From Ilyonectria destructans (lineage: Eukaryota; Ascomycota; Sordariomycetes; Hypocreales; Nectriaceae), in contig JAHEWK010000008.1 of NCBI GenBank assembly GCA_020740775.1, forward strand, positions 806,001 through 870,000: DNA of 64,000 bases, read 5' to 3'. Each line of letters starts with the position of its first letter. Within the stretch, counting starts at the first letter, position 1. Shown in pieces: positions 1-13,362 of this stretch. The position numbers and the translations under genes were made by a program. The notes under the pieces are model-generated. The model was given only the letters and a program-made list of their open reading frames with translations. It was not told the origin of the DNA and searched no databases.

Positions 1-2206
1 TTCGTAGTCTGGTGGTGGATCAAAGTCATGTCGCCTGTTTTTCGTAAGCAGCTTCGGCGCTACTCTCGAGAAAGCAATGTAATGCCCGCTCTGAAGGGAA
101 TCCCCGCGATGGCAAATGACGGACTGAAGCACAAGCTTATAGTCACTGAGAGGATTGGGATCTTCTTCGAGCTTAGGGTCGTCACCCATCATAAAATGAG
201 GAAGCCTGAGACTATCGGGAATGTCGATAAAAGTATTGTGCCTCTTAGGTTGACCAGACTCAGTCATGGCATAACGCTTGAGGCAGATACCCACAACTGG
301 CCTTTGGTCAAAGTTCAATGCAACATCTACGTTGCTCCGAGGCTCGTTGCTTGTAAGAGCATGCCATGCTGTATGATTTCTTAGTACTTGAATCACGGCC
401 TTACTGGTGATGTTGACTTGACTTACGAATCAACCTGAAGAATTGCCAGGCAGGGATTGTGACCGCCTTCACTACGGTTGAGCCCTTGCGCATAGCCTTC
501 TGCAGCATTGTAGGATTGTCCGGACTGGATGGACGACCTTGCTCGTCCAATAAGACCCGCTGGATGACGCTTGTCGATCTTGCGCGTACGGTTGGCTTGG
601 GTTGGGGAGCCACCAGCCCTGGTTCAGAGCCCACGGTCTTTCCATTCGTTCCTCCATCAGGGGTTTCACCAGGAGTTCCGGTCTCATCGGGTTTTGACTC
701 CTCAGGTTTTGACTCCTCAGGTTTGGACTCCTCAGGTTTCAACTCCGTAGATTTGGACTCCACGGGTTTGGACTCCTTGGATTTCAACTCCTCAGGCTTC
801 GTCTCCTCAGGTTTCGACTCCTCGGGCTTCGACTCCTCGGGCTTCGGCCCCTCGGGCTTCGACTCTGTGGGTTTTGGCTCTTCGGGCTTCGATTCTGGGA
901 TTGAAAATTGGAGCACCTTTTCATTGGTGGGCGTTCGCTGTAATGGGGACATGGCAATAGGTGATGCCGTGACCGTCGGGGTGGATGATTCTCCCAACTC
1001 CTCCGTGATTAGCCGGATTGTATCTCGGTGGACCAACCTTGGGAGGTCACTGCGGCTCATCTCATGCAAACTGGCCTTCTTGGCCTCCTCGCTGTCCCTC
1101 TGGACATCGACCTGAGCATTGAAATACTCCTCGAGACAATCCTCAAGCTTGATTCCCTTTTCCTCGGGGTCCGGTGGCACAGCGAGATTTAGGAGGCGCT
1201 CGTAAACGACCTTGTGATCATCCTTGTCCCTCTTACCCTGATGGAAGAGGTCGACTTGCAGTGACAGGAGCGGCAGCTGCAGAGTTTCGGTGATGAAGGC
1301 AAAAGCCTCCGAGGTGTCTTGTTGCTCGAGCATGCGGGCGTCTGACCAACCGGAGTCGGCCAGGGCGTCTTGAATAAGTTTGGTCTGGGCTAGTTAGCAT
1401 GATGTTTGTTTAGGTGTGTATTGGATTCTTGCATTACCAGATCTGTGTGAATCAACTTTCCAGTCCTCAACATATTCACCCACATGCGCAAGAGGGTGAC
1501 TAGCTTCGAGCGACTGTCCTCCTCTGGGAAGTCGGTTTTGAGCATGCATTCGAAGGCGTCGAGTTTGGAGAACATGGCGAAGAGCAGGGCATCCAAATAG
1601 CAAGTGACGTTGCCGCGATTCTCGGCGCCGACCATGTCAATGCTGGGATCGTAGGGCGAGATGATGCCCGCGGCTGCCTTTTGTTCCATATCGATGAATT
1701 CGACCGCTTTCTTGGGGTCGCCGTCCGCGAACTTGGTGGCCATGATATCATTAATATGATCGGCGGTGACATCCGTAATGTTCAGCGTGTCCAGTCGCTT
1801 GAGGACCTCCTCAACCTAGACGTGTCAGAAATGAATGGTTTGATTCGTGGGAGGCTGGGGAAATCGTCGTACTTGTGCTGCTGTATCCTTTTCCTTTTCG
1901 GCATCGGCTTTGGGGGATTGTTTTGAATTGTCTATTTTGAACATGGACATGAAAGCGCCACTTGAGAGCGGGCGCGGCTGCAACAATGTGACGGTCAGCA
2001 AGGCTGCTCGATTGGAGTCCTGTCCGGTCCCAGGGAGGGGCCAATGTCCCCAGTACTTTCGGCAGACACAGAACGCCCAGAGTGCCATCACATACCTTAT
2101 TGCTGCTAGGAACCGCTGGGGCTGGCCCCGGGGGATTTGACTTGGCTCGCCGGCTGGAGCCATTCTTGTCGCGCAAGCTCAGGAACTTCCTGGGGAACTC
2201 CTTCAT
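1..2206 (-). CDS. Ubiquitin-specific protease (UCH/USP family), partial at left edge
   Basis: This is a fungal ubiquitin carboxyl-terminal hydrolase that would remove ubiquitin from proteins. I read five exons: 2206-2096, 1977-1873, 1815-1438, 1384-427 and 368 to beyond base 1; all joins keep frame. The Cys box (GNVTCYLDALLFAMF, Cys about residue 144) lies in exon 3. A QQD box (MLEQQDTSEAF) opens exon 4. The His box (GDSLQSGHYIAFSRV) is encoded at 61-120, so the catalytic Cys and His are both present. Between them sits a low-complexity insert of KPEES-type units (682-895). The C-terminus runs off the window. The start MKEFPRKFLS was chosen as the first ATG giving an open first exon. Subfamily is not assigned. 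Confidence 0.85.
682..895 (-). repeat. 15-bp-period coding repeat (KPEES units) in the USP gene
   Basis: About 70 residues of the protease are imperfect five-residue units (KPEES, KPEET, KPVES and similar), giving a 15-bp DNA period. The acidic/lysine mix suggests a disordered spacer between the USP catalytic boxes. Because the period is a multiple of three, the opposite strand also stays open. Confidence 0.9.
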
Positions 2207-4780
2207 GATGGAGGTGTATGGCGGGGGGGAAAGCGAGGGAGAATTAGGGGATGAAGGACGAGCGCTTCGCAGGGTTTAGCGAGGTAGAAGCTGTCTGTCG
2301 AAATCCTTCATCATCGGAGTCGCATCCGCCAGCGTAGTGTGTTGGGGTCGGGCTTCGATGTGCGCATGCGGTGGTGGACGGAGTCACGATTCAAAGCTCG
2401 ACGGGGAGGAGAGCAACGTGTTTGTTCGGCGGTCGATGAATATTGGAAGAGGGCGTGGTTCGTGTGTGTATGGGAGAAGAAAGAAAACCGGAAGAAAAGC
2501 GAGCCTGATTAGAAGTGAAGGCGAACTCCGGGGGCGGGCGAGTTGGATGAAGAAGGCGATGGCGAGGGGGAGCTGAGCTGAAGCTTAGAGCGTTTCTAGT
2601 GACGGAACAGCGCCCTGTTGTGGCGGCCAGAAATGGATGGGAGAAAGCCTAGTTGCAGGTGTGGCGGGGGCGGGACAGTGGGACTCGGTGGTGCACGGGT
2701 GGGCTGCAGGCGCTGGATTGCCTTGGACGGCCCTGTAAGATGGCCTGGACCACCAATCGTGGACTGGACCGCCACCCTATTGGATTGGAGTTGCGCCTGT
2801 CGAGTCCCCTGAAGCAGCCGATGTGGCACGCACCTACAGCACCAACCAGCGGAGGTACGTACTTGCGTCGCAGCCACATGCCCCTGTAATACCTGTATCG
2901 ACACCCTGGCCGTCAGAGTCGTTCACCAAGGCGTGGGATCCATGGGGGGCCACGGACCAAGGGTGCAACCAAACAACTAAACGGCCGCCTTGCAGGGCTT
3001 GCATGGCCAGCGAGCTAAGGTCCAACGTGGAAGCTGCTACGCTGCCTGCTTGGCTGAATTTTTCTTTCGAGTTGCCTGGCGATTCGACGTCACTGCACCT
3101 CGGGTGCAAGCCCAGAGTACGTACTTGGCTGCACCTAAATTAAGGTGAAGAAAAAGTCCCTAGGTTCGCGGGTGGGTAAGGTAGTGTTGGTGTTAGTGAC
3201 CTCACGCGCGGCCGTCGCCGTCCGTCGGGTCCCCATGACACCCGTGCCGCGGCGGTGTATCGGACCCCGAGAGGCCAGGGAGAATCACCCCAGATCTGTA
3301 AACCGAAAGCGAATTCGTCTAGTGACTAAGTTACATCAGAAACCTGCGTATGCAGGGCAATTCCTTGACTGGGTAAAAGGAAAAAAAGAAGCAGCCATGA
3401 TGCCCTTTGGTCCTCCCACTCCGACTCGGATTGCCCCTCATCCAATCTTGTCAGGGTCTAATTTACCACTTGGTCATGTAACCTTGCGGCGACGCCATCT
3501 GTCAGGACGTGTGACCCAAGAAAAGGCCTATAGGAGCTGGGAGGGTCCCTTGTAATTTAGCGAAAGCGCGTATAATACCTGGGCACATGGTGCTGGAGTC
3601 TTGTGCCATGTCCTCGAAACAGGCACGGCCAGCAGAAATACAGAAGCCTGCCAGGCAGGCGGTAAGCCTTCGTATAGCACCGCATTCGCATTCACATCCC
3701 CAACTCCGCGCCGGGTCGTGCATCGCATCACTGAGCCGGTAACGGGCCCTTGCGCTTTACCAGCAACCCGCCGACACTACCAGGTGATGCTCGCATTCTC
3801 GGCAGCCTGGTTGAGGTTACGTGCGGACCGCGCAATTCGGGCAGCCGTTCCGTCCGAACGTCCACGCAGCCCCATCAGCAGATCGTCTGCCGGTGCGGGC
3901 TCGCAGTCTCGCGGACTCGCGGACTTGCGGACTCGCGGGACTCATCCGACGAAAACCCCATCGCTCCATCAGGCCCTAAAAGGAAACCTAGGGGAGAGAA
4001 AAATTCCCGTCCACTCTCCGGTGGGCATCCGCATCACCTGTTGGGACCGACTTTGGCGGGATGTCGCGACGGACGAATTGTCGGACCACGGGCATCCCCC
4101 GTCCAACCGCTTACGGCCTGGCCATTCAGAGTGGTCGATGACGATTGCCCAGTGCCAAGCCACGGAGGGGTCAGCCCAGGATTGCCCAGCCTGACTTGAC
4201 TTATTTTTACCCAAAGTCTCCGTGCCGCACCGCAGCCCGGGGGTTACCTCCGCCTTCGGGAACCCCATTGGGAGCCTGCAGTTTCTTGTTTCTCGGGTCC
4301 GTAGAAGAAGAAAAAAACTCCGGCTCGGGTTAGGATGATAGTAGAGTCCGGTTTGTTTCCCGCCAAACAAATTAACAAACAAACAAATAAACAACTAAAA
4401 GTCATCTGAGTGGTGCCAACTTTTTCAAGGTTACGGGAACCTTTCGGGCCGCATTCCCTCCAATCCAATGAAGATATGGGAGCATGACAAGGCGAGCTGG
4501 CCAATGAACCTAAAGATAAGGCACGAGACCAACAATTGTAAGCCAATTGATGAAACTGCCCGATTCGACGCCGAGACAGTGTCTGAGGAAAGTCTTCCGT
4601 CCAACGTAGAGTGTCAGAGCCAAGGCGTGTGGCAGATGGCGCACGGCCACAACACTTCAGCCACATGTGGCTCACCAACGCACTAGCCACCTGGGGATTG
4701 GAAATTTCCAATTCCACGCGACCACTCCATCTTCGATGAGGAGAGCTCGAATTGCGTGCAATCCAACCCACCCCGACACC
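2207..4780. other. Intergenic, USP to MRPL7 (2.6 kb)
   Basis: This holds the divergent upstream regions of the protease (-) and MRPL7 (+). I see no coherent gene. There is a short CGCGGACT-type direct repeat at about 3908-3945 and TACGTA-containing words near 2853 and 3119. The open frames here have no recognisable domain. Confidence 0.6.
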
Positions 4781-5996
4781 ATGGCTACTCTCCGAGAAGG
4801 CGCTCGCATGGCGGGCGCATTGGGCCGAAGACAGCTTCTCCTGCGGACTGTTCCCTCCTGCGCCAGCCGATTCGCCTCTACCCAGGCCGACAAGCCCGCT
4901 CCCACCTCCGATGCTCTCGCAGATCTCGACGCTGCCTCGTCGTTTAACACCCCGATTCCGAATGAGAAGGAAATCGAGGCCTTTAATTTGGCTGAGAAGA
5001 ACAAGACGAGAAACAAGCAGCTACCCGGTAACCGGTAAGTGGTTAGATTCTAGCAGCTCTGGGGTTAAGATTCAGTCGCTAACAGACCCTTCAAAATAGC
5101 TACCAGTACCACCCTCCCAAGTACTACCGCGGCCCTCTCCATCCCGTCCAGATGCCTCCGTCCTCCGACCCGACAGCTCGAGATTTCGTCCCTGGCCCCT
5201 TCAGCTTCCCCCGGTTAAAGCACACATACGACAACACCATCGCCCCGGATCTGATGACTCTGACCTACACGCATGTGCCGCCTGGAACTGTGGCACCCGA
5301 GTCCAACAAGGGTGTTTTGCGAGAGTGGGATGAGTCGTCGCCCTACCACAAGAACCGACCCCGCCGAGGACCCCGTGGTGGTGGTTCCTCACGCCTAGGG
5401 ATACTCGAGCGAGATATCGCTTGGCACAACATCCCCGAGATCGAGGCCGTCACTATCAACTCATATGCGCCCCTCGGTGGCCAGAACAAGGAGTACCTCC
5501 ATGTTGCGCGCGCTGTCGTCCAGGCCATCAGCGGCGGCTTCCCCGAAGTCACCAAGGTCAAGCACGGTGTTGTGCAGTGGGGTGTCAGAAAGGGTGATAA
5601 GGGCGGTGCCAAGGTGACGTTGAAGGGCGGCGCTGCTTACGACTTTGTCGACAAGCTTGTGACTCTGGTCCTGCCCAAGATCAAGGACTGGCCGGGTATC
5701 AACGCCTCAACTGGTGACGACGCTGGTAATCTGGCATTCGGCCTGCAGCCTGCATGGATGGCGTTTTTCCCCGAGATCGAGTTCAACTACGATGTGAGTA
5801 CAACCCATGTTTTTACTTGGCCACGGATTGTCGTTGTGCATGGATATGAACTAACTGATGATTTTCATAGATGTACCCTGCACGATTGATGCCTGGTTGC
5901 GACATCTTCATCAAGACTACTGGAACCTCTGATAGACAGGGACGTCTGTTGATGCAGGCCCTTGGCTTCCCCTTCTATGGCAAGGCCACACACTAA
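4781..5996 (+). CDS. MRPL7: Mitochondrial large-subunit ribosomal protein uL5m (54S L7)
   Basis: This nuclear-encoded protein of the mitochondrial large ribosomal subunit belongs to the uL5 family, which contacts 5S rRNA or the central protuberance in other ribosomes. Exons 4781-5034, 5100-5793 and 5871-5996 give 357 residues. The N-terminus (MATLREGARMAGALGRRQ...) is rich in Arg and Ala and lacks acids, as expected of a mitochondrial presequence. The core has the L5-like stretches IEAVTINSYAPLGG and VTLKGGAAYDFVDKLV, and it ends RLLMQALGFPFYGKATH. The donor GTAAGT at 5035 and acceptor AATAG at 5099 restore frame as Arg-Tyr-Gln-Tyr. It converges with FES1, leaving 251 bp for both 3' ends. Confidence 0.93.
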
Positions 5997-6247
5997 GCCA
6001 GTCACATAATGAGCCCTCTCAGGTGTTGGACCGGGAAAAAGGAATCATCTCCAAATGGTTGATATGTAGCATACACCATGTAACAAGATATATGTATCAT
6101 AAATGGGCATTTCAAAACGAGGGGTTGCTACCCCTTCATACAAAACTTTTCCTTCCCTCCCTCCTACCATCTATATGTGTTCCGGATATCGACGCCCCAA
6201 CTCCGTCCCAATGCGTTTGTTCATCATGCGTTGCCATTGGCATCCCT

Positions 6248-6895
6248 TTACGCCTTCTTAATCTTGTCCCGGAGTCCATGGACGACGACGTCCACGGCCT
6301 CCATGTCGGTCGCATCAACCTTGCCAGTAGCGTGGCCCTTCTTAGTCAACTCTTCGGCGAAGAGGTCCATGGAGGGCTGGTAGTTGCGGCAGGCAGAGCT
6401 GAGCGCATACACGGCCTTGCGGCGCACCTCCTCGTGCTCATCCTCGTGAGTGGCGATGTGGACCAGCTGGGGCACGCCGTGCTCGCCCATGGCCAGCAGG
6501 CGCTCCTGGGTGCGCTCGTTGTTCTGGACGGCGGTGCCGATGCACCAGGCGGCCATCTTGCGCATCTCGCGCTCATCATGGCGCAGCTGCTCGAGAAGTG
6601 GTGTCCACAGGCTGAGGTTGGCGATGTTGTTGGCGTTGTCGAGGCCCTCGATGAGCTGCTCGAAGTTGTCGAAGGCGATGAGTTTGTCCTCGAGAGAGAC
6701 CTGCTCCGCATCGGAGGACGTGATGATCTCCATGGACGCCTTCATCAAGTCTGCGTCCGAGGGGCCGCCCATGATCGCGGCCATGAGCTCGGGGGTGAGG
6801 TCGCTGGTGGGCGGCGCGGCCTGGGGGTCGTTTGTAGTGGTTTCGGAGTGTTCAATGCTCCATTTGAGGAGCTCGTTGAGGCGCTTGTCATCCAT
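6248..6895 (-). CDS. FES1: Hsp70 nucleotide exchange factor Fes1 (HspBP1 family)
   Basis: This cytosolic armadillo-repeat protein releases ADP from Hsp70 and links chaperone cycling to degradation of misfolded proteins. It is an intronless 215-residue frame, the usual length for the family. It begins MDDKRLNELLKWSIEHS, close to the Fes1 N-terminal helix (NLLKWSI-type). It continues with armadillo segments (LEDKLIAFDNFEQLIEGLDN, REMRKMAAWCIGTAVQNN, EVRRKAVYALSSACRNY). The frame stays open upstream to 7231, but that extension looks non-coding and the family start is at 6895. Confidence 0.95.
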   Translation of the reverse strand: MDDKRLNELLKWSIEHSETTTNDPQAAPPTSDLTPELMAAIMGGPSDADLMKASMEIITSSDAEQVSLEDKLIAFDNFEQLIEGLDNANNIANLSLWTPLLEQLRHDEREMRKMAAWCIGTAVQNNERTQERLLAMGEHGVPQLVHIATHEDEHEEVRRKAVYALSSACRNYQPSMDLFAEELTKKGHATGKVDATDMEAVDVVVHGLRDKIKKA

Positions 6896-9161
6896 GATGA
6901 GTGAGTTTGTTCGTTTGTTGCAGTTCGAGTTAAATGCGCGACTATTATTCTCTACTGGAATAAAAAAAACAGTTGAGGATTCAGCGCCAAGTTGATAATT
7001 CAGAGTCGTCGCGGGGTCAAGCTTTTGGACGTCGACTTGGGAATTTGACGCCCAGTCGTGATGACGGGGATTCGCCCATTCTGGAATCTTCAAGAAGGCT
7101 CTAATCCTAAAGTTTACTAGCGGCTCGCACAAGTCTTGACGAGTGGCCACCTGGAAGATTCGACGCTCCGGGCTCTGGCGGTCGGGTTCCAGGGTCGATT
7201 CTGGCTTTACTTCAACGTCCGTCACTGTCACGGTTAAAAAGCAGTCACGAATCTAAGGCTAAGACGAGCTCATGGGCGCATCATGGGCGCTGTTTTGGCA
7301 TTGCAAGGTGAAGCCAAAATACAACGTGGGAGATTTCATCATAGCTCCCCCCCCGTTCAGCAAAGTGCCCCGCCAAGATGGTTGCCCCTCATCGCTGCTT
7401 TTGTGAACGGCCAAGACAGATGCGAGAGCGAAAAAAAAAAAAAGGCGACGCACTCAACCGGCTCAATTGCTTGTTCACAGCCACTGACGCGCGTCGGCCA
7501 CTTCCGCAGAGCAACGTGCGAGAGATAATTATAGCAGCTGCCTCTGCCTGGACTGGCCTCTAAGATGGAAGGCAGATGAGTTTGGGAGCTGCAGCTAACA
7601 AAGGTTGCCGTAGCAAGATCCCGCTGGACGATGCAGCCTGGTGGAATTTTTGCATTTGTGGGAGCACGCCGAGGCTGGCGGTTTCCCGCGTCGCCTGTCA
7701 CTGGCCACCGACAGGGTGGATTCTCGGGCTGGCTGGGCAGGGGACGACACAAACGAGGTGAAGGGACGGGGGGGAGGCGGCTCTTTCAAGGGGGCGGATG
7801 ATTTGTTGGGGTTCCTCACCTCATGAACGGAATTTGAGCCCGTCCCGTAGCCCGCTCCATGGGATCAGCAATGGAGGCAATGGGAAGAGAGTCATGATGC
7901 CAGGCGTAGTTTGGCCACTGGGGCGCACAGGCTGAGGTGTCTTACACAACAACTGGGAGCTGGTATGCGCCTAGTTGGATCATACAGCATGTTGGTGGGC
8001 AATAGATAAGCGGGCGGTGTCCAGCCACGGTGAGGGATGCATCGATCTGGCTGGGAAAAGGAGGCGCGGCGAGGAGAGGCGAGATAGCAACGGAATCTGG
8101 GACTGTAACTAGAGCCCTCCATGTCATCATCACCACGGCTTCCCGTCAAATGGAATTGAGGATGCCTGCTTGGCCAGTCGGATGCCGTGGCTTGGACTTG
8201 CTGGAGCTGGGAACGCGGCGAGATCCAAGATCCACACACGCGACGCACTTCGCCCTTCGGACAGTTTGTCAGGGTGCTTGATGTAAGCAACAGACAATCA
8301 CGGCCGGCTGCCCAAGGCAACTGGGGGTTCCGCGTACTTCGTACCGCCGCCAGACCGTGGTGCGAGCGGTCCAGCGACTCCAGCGTGCCTGGAGATGGAG
8401 CTGCCTTAGCTGCCCTGGTGGAGAGGAAGTGGGAACTGGTCCAGTCCCAATCTGCCAAGCATCTGGAGATTGACATTGCCATTTTCCAGCCTCCTCGCCG
8501 GCTCGGGGGTGCGCCCCGGTAGGTCCGGCCGTCGTCTTCCTGGGGACCCGGCCTGTGTCTAGGCCATCGGGTAGTCCAGGGGCATGCTGGAAGGCTGTCC
8601 GGAGGCCAATCTCATCTGATGATTGTTGTCGACGTCGACCAGAACAGAGCGATAGACGAGCACCGAGGCCAATCCTACGTAAGCTGCGAAAAGCTCTGAC
8701 CTGGAACTTTTCTACTTCAGTGCTGGTCCGGTGCGTAAACGAAGACTGCTGGCTGGCTCGGGAGTGGGTATGTAAATTTACGTGGTAGGTCGCTGGTGCT
8801 GGTGCTGGTGCTATGGGCGATAATCGGTTGCCTGGCACGTAGCTCATGTCTTTCCGTCCCCCCTCCCGGTTGTACCCCGTGGCGGAGGGGGATCAGGTAG
8901 AAGAATAGAAGCCTCGAGGCTCCAGCATTAAAAAGTTCCCTTGGCGGCTGTTTCGATACTGTGTCGCTGAGCTCGGAGCGGCTGATGACGACGAGCATGT
9001 AGCATGATCCCTTCGGTTCTGAAGATAAAAGAGCTCAGGCTCGGGCTCGACGGTGACGGTGACGGTGACCACCAACGATTCGGTGATACACCACGCAGCT
9101 CCCCAGCCCAACCCAGCCCCCAACCACGTCCACCAGCCACTGCCACCACCACCACCACGAG

Positions 9162-9166
9162 CCAAT
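9162..9166 (+). promoter_or_regulatory. CCAAT box upstream of actin
   Basis: The sequence GAGCCAATCAG lies about 540 bp before the actin ATG and matches the HAP/NF-Y consensus. It is the usual element of fungal actin promoters. Function is inferred from motif and position only. Confidence 0.45.
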
Positions 9167-9239
9167 CAGTAAAAGCGGCAAGCCGAATCCCTGGTTTCTG
9201 CCACCTTTACCTCTTTTCCCAGCTGGCCCAGCGCGCACC

Positions 9240-9490
9240 GCCCGCTGTCGCCTCGCCCGTTTCCCACTTTCCCCCCCAAGAAGGTAGGCGGTCTCGCCCC
9301 CCCCCCTCCCCCCTAAGCCCCCCTGCCCGTTCCCCCTGCTCCCAGTGGACAGTGGCCACTGTGCCGGCGCGCAGTGTCCACCTCAGCATTTCGGGGCCCG
9401 CCCACAACTTTCTTGTGACAGCGTCGCCCAGTGATACTTCCCTCCTTTCCCCCCTCCCCTTCCCCTTCCCCTTCCCCGTCCTCCCATCTT
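9240..9490 (+). promoter_or_regulatory. CT-rich tract upstream of actin
   Basis: Long C/T runs occur here, including (CCCCTT)n at about 9455-9477 and a C-run at about 9297-9312. Pyrimidine tracts just upstream of the transcription start are typical of highly expressed filamentous-fungal genes. Confidence 0.6.
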
Positions 9491-9704
9491 CCTGCTCCAT
9501 CCATCATCAACCTCTTTCTTCCCACCACCCAGTCGAGTCGCCCTCTCCCGACCCGTCTTCCATCAACCTCATCGCTCTTCTTCGTCTAGCATCTCGTGAG
9601 CACCCTCTCCCTCTCCCTTCTCTGCTCTCTGCCCGCCTTTTGCATCTCTTGGAACCTCGCCGCTAAACCCGTTTCTGGACAGCTTTCCACCGTAATCCAC
9701 AGCC

Positions 9705-11331
<1,627 letters not shown>

Positions 11332-11777
11332 GGTGTGTAGTCTTTGGTACAACTATTACCGACGACCCAGAACTGACTTTGGCCGACAGCGACCCCACCG
11401 ACGAACCGAATCCTCCCAACCCTCACGCAACGACGACAAGATCATGGAGGTCGCGAAGGATGCGGAGCCTTGGGTGGTTGGCACGTATCCCAGGCGAGTC
11501 TCATATTTACGAAAAGTTTTTGACATGGTCAAGAGGGTGGGCGTTACCCTTTCTCCGAAGAGATGTGATAGCCCCTGTGTTGTAGCCGCATGCGTAATGT
11601 GTGCCTAGGGGTAGCATGCCGAGGTTGATCATACAAATACTTTTGCTTTCCACTTAGACTCGTTGAATGGAAAACTGTGATGATAATGATGCCAATTGAG
11701 TAGTGCCGATTTCTGGCTTGACCAGTGGTAGATCCAAAGCCATGATACATTTGTAGACAAGACGTGGCTTGAAAATG
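11332..11777. other. Convergent 3' region, actin / GGQ protein
   Basis: This 446-bp interval holds the 3' untranslated ends of two convergent genes. No coding signal is seen. T-rich and TATG-type words occur that could serve 3' end formation, but no site can be fixed by eye. Confidence 0.5.
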
Positions 11778-12451
11778 TCATAATCGTTTTTCTGTAATCT
11801 CTATAGGTTCCTCTCCTTGGTTGGGTTCATGCTCTCCCGCCGACTCGCCCTCTGAGACTTTAGATTCAGACGCCCCGGCCTCCGCCGTAGTCCCAGCCGC
11901 AGCCGCAGCCTTCTCTTCCTCCAGCTTCTTATATTTCCTCCGACTCTTCTTGCTGGCACTTGCGGCCTTCTTCTGCTTGACCTGGCCTACAATAGCAGAA
12001 CGGCTCTGGTCGCCATTGTGGAAGCCGTCGACGTACTGAGCAAGCAGCTCACGGGCGTGCTTGCGGTTCTGGTCACGCGAGCGGGTAGCCTGTGACTTGA
12101 CAACAATGCCGGTGGGGATATGCTTTAGCTGGACGGCGGAATTGGTTTTGTTCTACGTGAGAAGATGCGTGTTAGTGGCAGTAGGATTTGGGAGGTTCAA
12201 TATGGAGTGGTTCTAGCTGAGATGGGGGCCAAGAAAGGATGGCGTGGGCTTACAATCTTCTGCCCACCGGGGCCGCTGCCCTTGACATAGGATTCCTCAA
12301 TCTCAGACTCAGGCGGTGGCTTGGGTCGAGGCGGGAGAGCTTTCACAAGGACGGACGGGGAGGAGGTAAAGGTGCGGATTGAGCAAGAGGCAGCGGCCGG
12401 GGAGGCACTTGGCCTAAGGGCGAGAGATCGGAGGAAGATTCGGAACGGCAT
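11778..12451 (-). CDS. RSO55: Mitochondrial GGQ release-factor-like protein (RSO55/MTRFR family)
   Basis: This is a short class-I release-factor-type protein expected to hydrolyse or remove peptidyl-tRNA from stalled mitochondrial ribosomes. Exons 12451-12254 and 12152-11778 give 190 residues. A basic, Ser/Arg-rich N-terminus resembles a mitochondrial presequence. The catalytic motif GSGPGGQKI sits at the exon junction, followed by [19 protein letters not shown] and the QTRS-like [13 protein letters not shown]. The C-terminus is a long Lys/Ala/Glu tail, as in MTRFR/C12orf65. It lacks the codon-recognition domain of true release factors. A Pth4/ICT1-type protein is the alternative, but the HIPTGIVVK...DQNRK spacing favours MTRFR/Rso55. 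Confidence 0.85.
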
Positions 12452-12892
12452 GGTATTTCCATTGCGTAGCCTCCGTGTTTATTTCCAGGAAACCGCCTGT
12501 GGGCTAAGAGGCCTCCTGTCCGTGATCAGGCGGACGCGGGCTGGTGACGGAGGTGGTTCGGACGCAAGGCTGCTAGAATAGACGGCGGGAGTCGCATAAG
12601 CCACACGCGGCGACGAGCATTGGGGAGTGGAGCACAGCCGCAAAGGCCCACCAGCCACAGCCACGAGTAAAGTGGCCGGCGCGGCGCGTGTCCAATCAAT
12701 GGTGGGACAATTTCGGAGACGGCGGGCATGTGGTCAGGGTGCGAGTCTCCTGGATTTCAACCAAATCGTCATCTTCAACACCAACACCATCGACGACACT
12801 TTGCTTGTTTATTTCCGTTGGGGAATTGTGCCGCCAAATACTCACGCTCTCAAATCGACCGAATCGGCGTCAATTCCGAAACCAAACCGACA
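12452..12892. promoter_or_regulatory. Divergent promoter, GGQ protein / small SPT subunit
   Basis: This 441-bp spacer sits between two divergent starts and probably serves both. A CCAAT-like TCCAATCAATGG lies near 12690. No other feature is seen. Confidence 0.5.
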
Positions 12893-13362
12893 ATGTCTGT
12901 CTTTGGATCGTTCCGCAGGTGGTTGAGCCTCAAGCAGTACCAACTCGAGGTGACCTTCAGCGTCTACATGTTCACGCCCTGGGAAAAGTTCTTCTTCAGT
13001 AAGCCCTCCCATCACCTGCCCTGTTTACTCAGCCTAGCACGCATCGTCGTCCTCTCGCCATGCACCCTCACGTTGAACGCAACACGATAAGCTGACCACC
13101 CTCTCTCTCCACAGGCTCCCTCGTCTTCCTCCTCTTCAGCCTGACCTTTATCGCCGCGTGCCTGTACCTGCCGCACCACATCTCGTTCCTGGTCGACCGC
13201 GCGTGGTACTACATCAACGGGGAGCACATTGACGTCGCCGAGGCGGCCCGCGAGGTTGTCCGGGACATGTCCGCCGGCGCGCTGTCCGGCACGGGCGTGA
13301 TGGCGGGAACTGCGACTGCGGCTGCGCAGGAGACTGTTGAGACGGTTCTAAAGGAGCTGTGA
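12893..13362 (+). CDS. Small subunit of serine palmitoyltransferase (SPTSS-like)
   Basis: This small ER membrane protein probably activates serine palmitoyltransferase, the first step of sphingolipid synthesis. Exons 12893-12998 and 13115-13362 give 117 residues. The signature stretch YQLEVTFSVYMFTPWEKFFF, then SLVFLLFSLTFIAACLYLPHH, matches the SPT_ssu-like family layout: an amphipathic N-terminal part, the PWE motif, one transmembrane segment and PxHH. A C-terminal extension of about 50 residues (HIDVAEAAREVV...TVLKEL) goes beyond the animal proteins. The intron has donor GTAAGC and acceptor CACAG and restores Ser-Ser-Leu-Val. Confidence 0.85.

Larger units (their letters stand above)
6896..9704. 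promoter_or_regulatory. Intergenic between FES1 and actin, including actin promoter and leader
   Basis: This 2.8-kb divergent interval has no recognisable gene. The half next to actin has features of a strong fungal promoter: a CCAAT box at 9162-9166 and long pyrimidine-rich runs at about 9240-9330 and 9425-9490 before the ATG. Short tandem repeats occur at 8794-8812 (GGTGCT) and 9053-9070 (GGTGAC). A poly(A) run lies at 7429-7443. Confidence 0.6.

Noticed and set aside
459..1115. 218-codon plus-strand frame of SSGFDSSGFDS repeats
   Set aside because: It is antisense to the KPEES repeat of the USP, a product of the 15-bp period.
6896..7231. N-terminal extension of FES1 to the ATG at 7231
   Set aside because: The family N-terminus starts at 6895; the extension has no similarity and lies in the expected leader.
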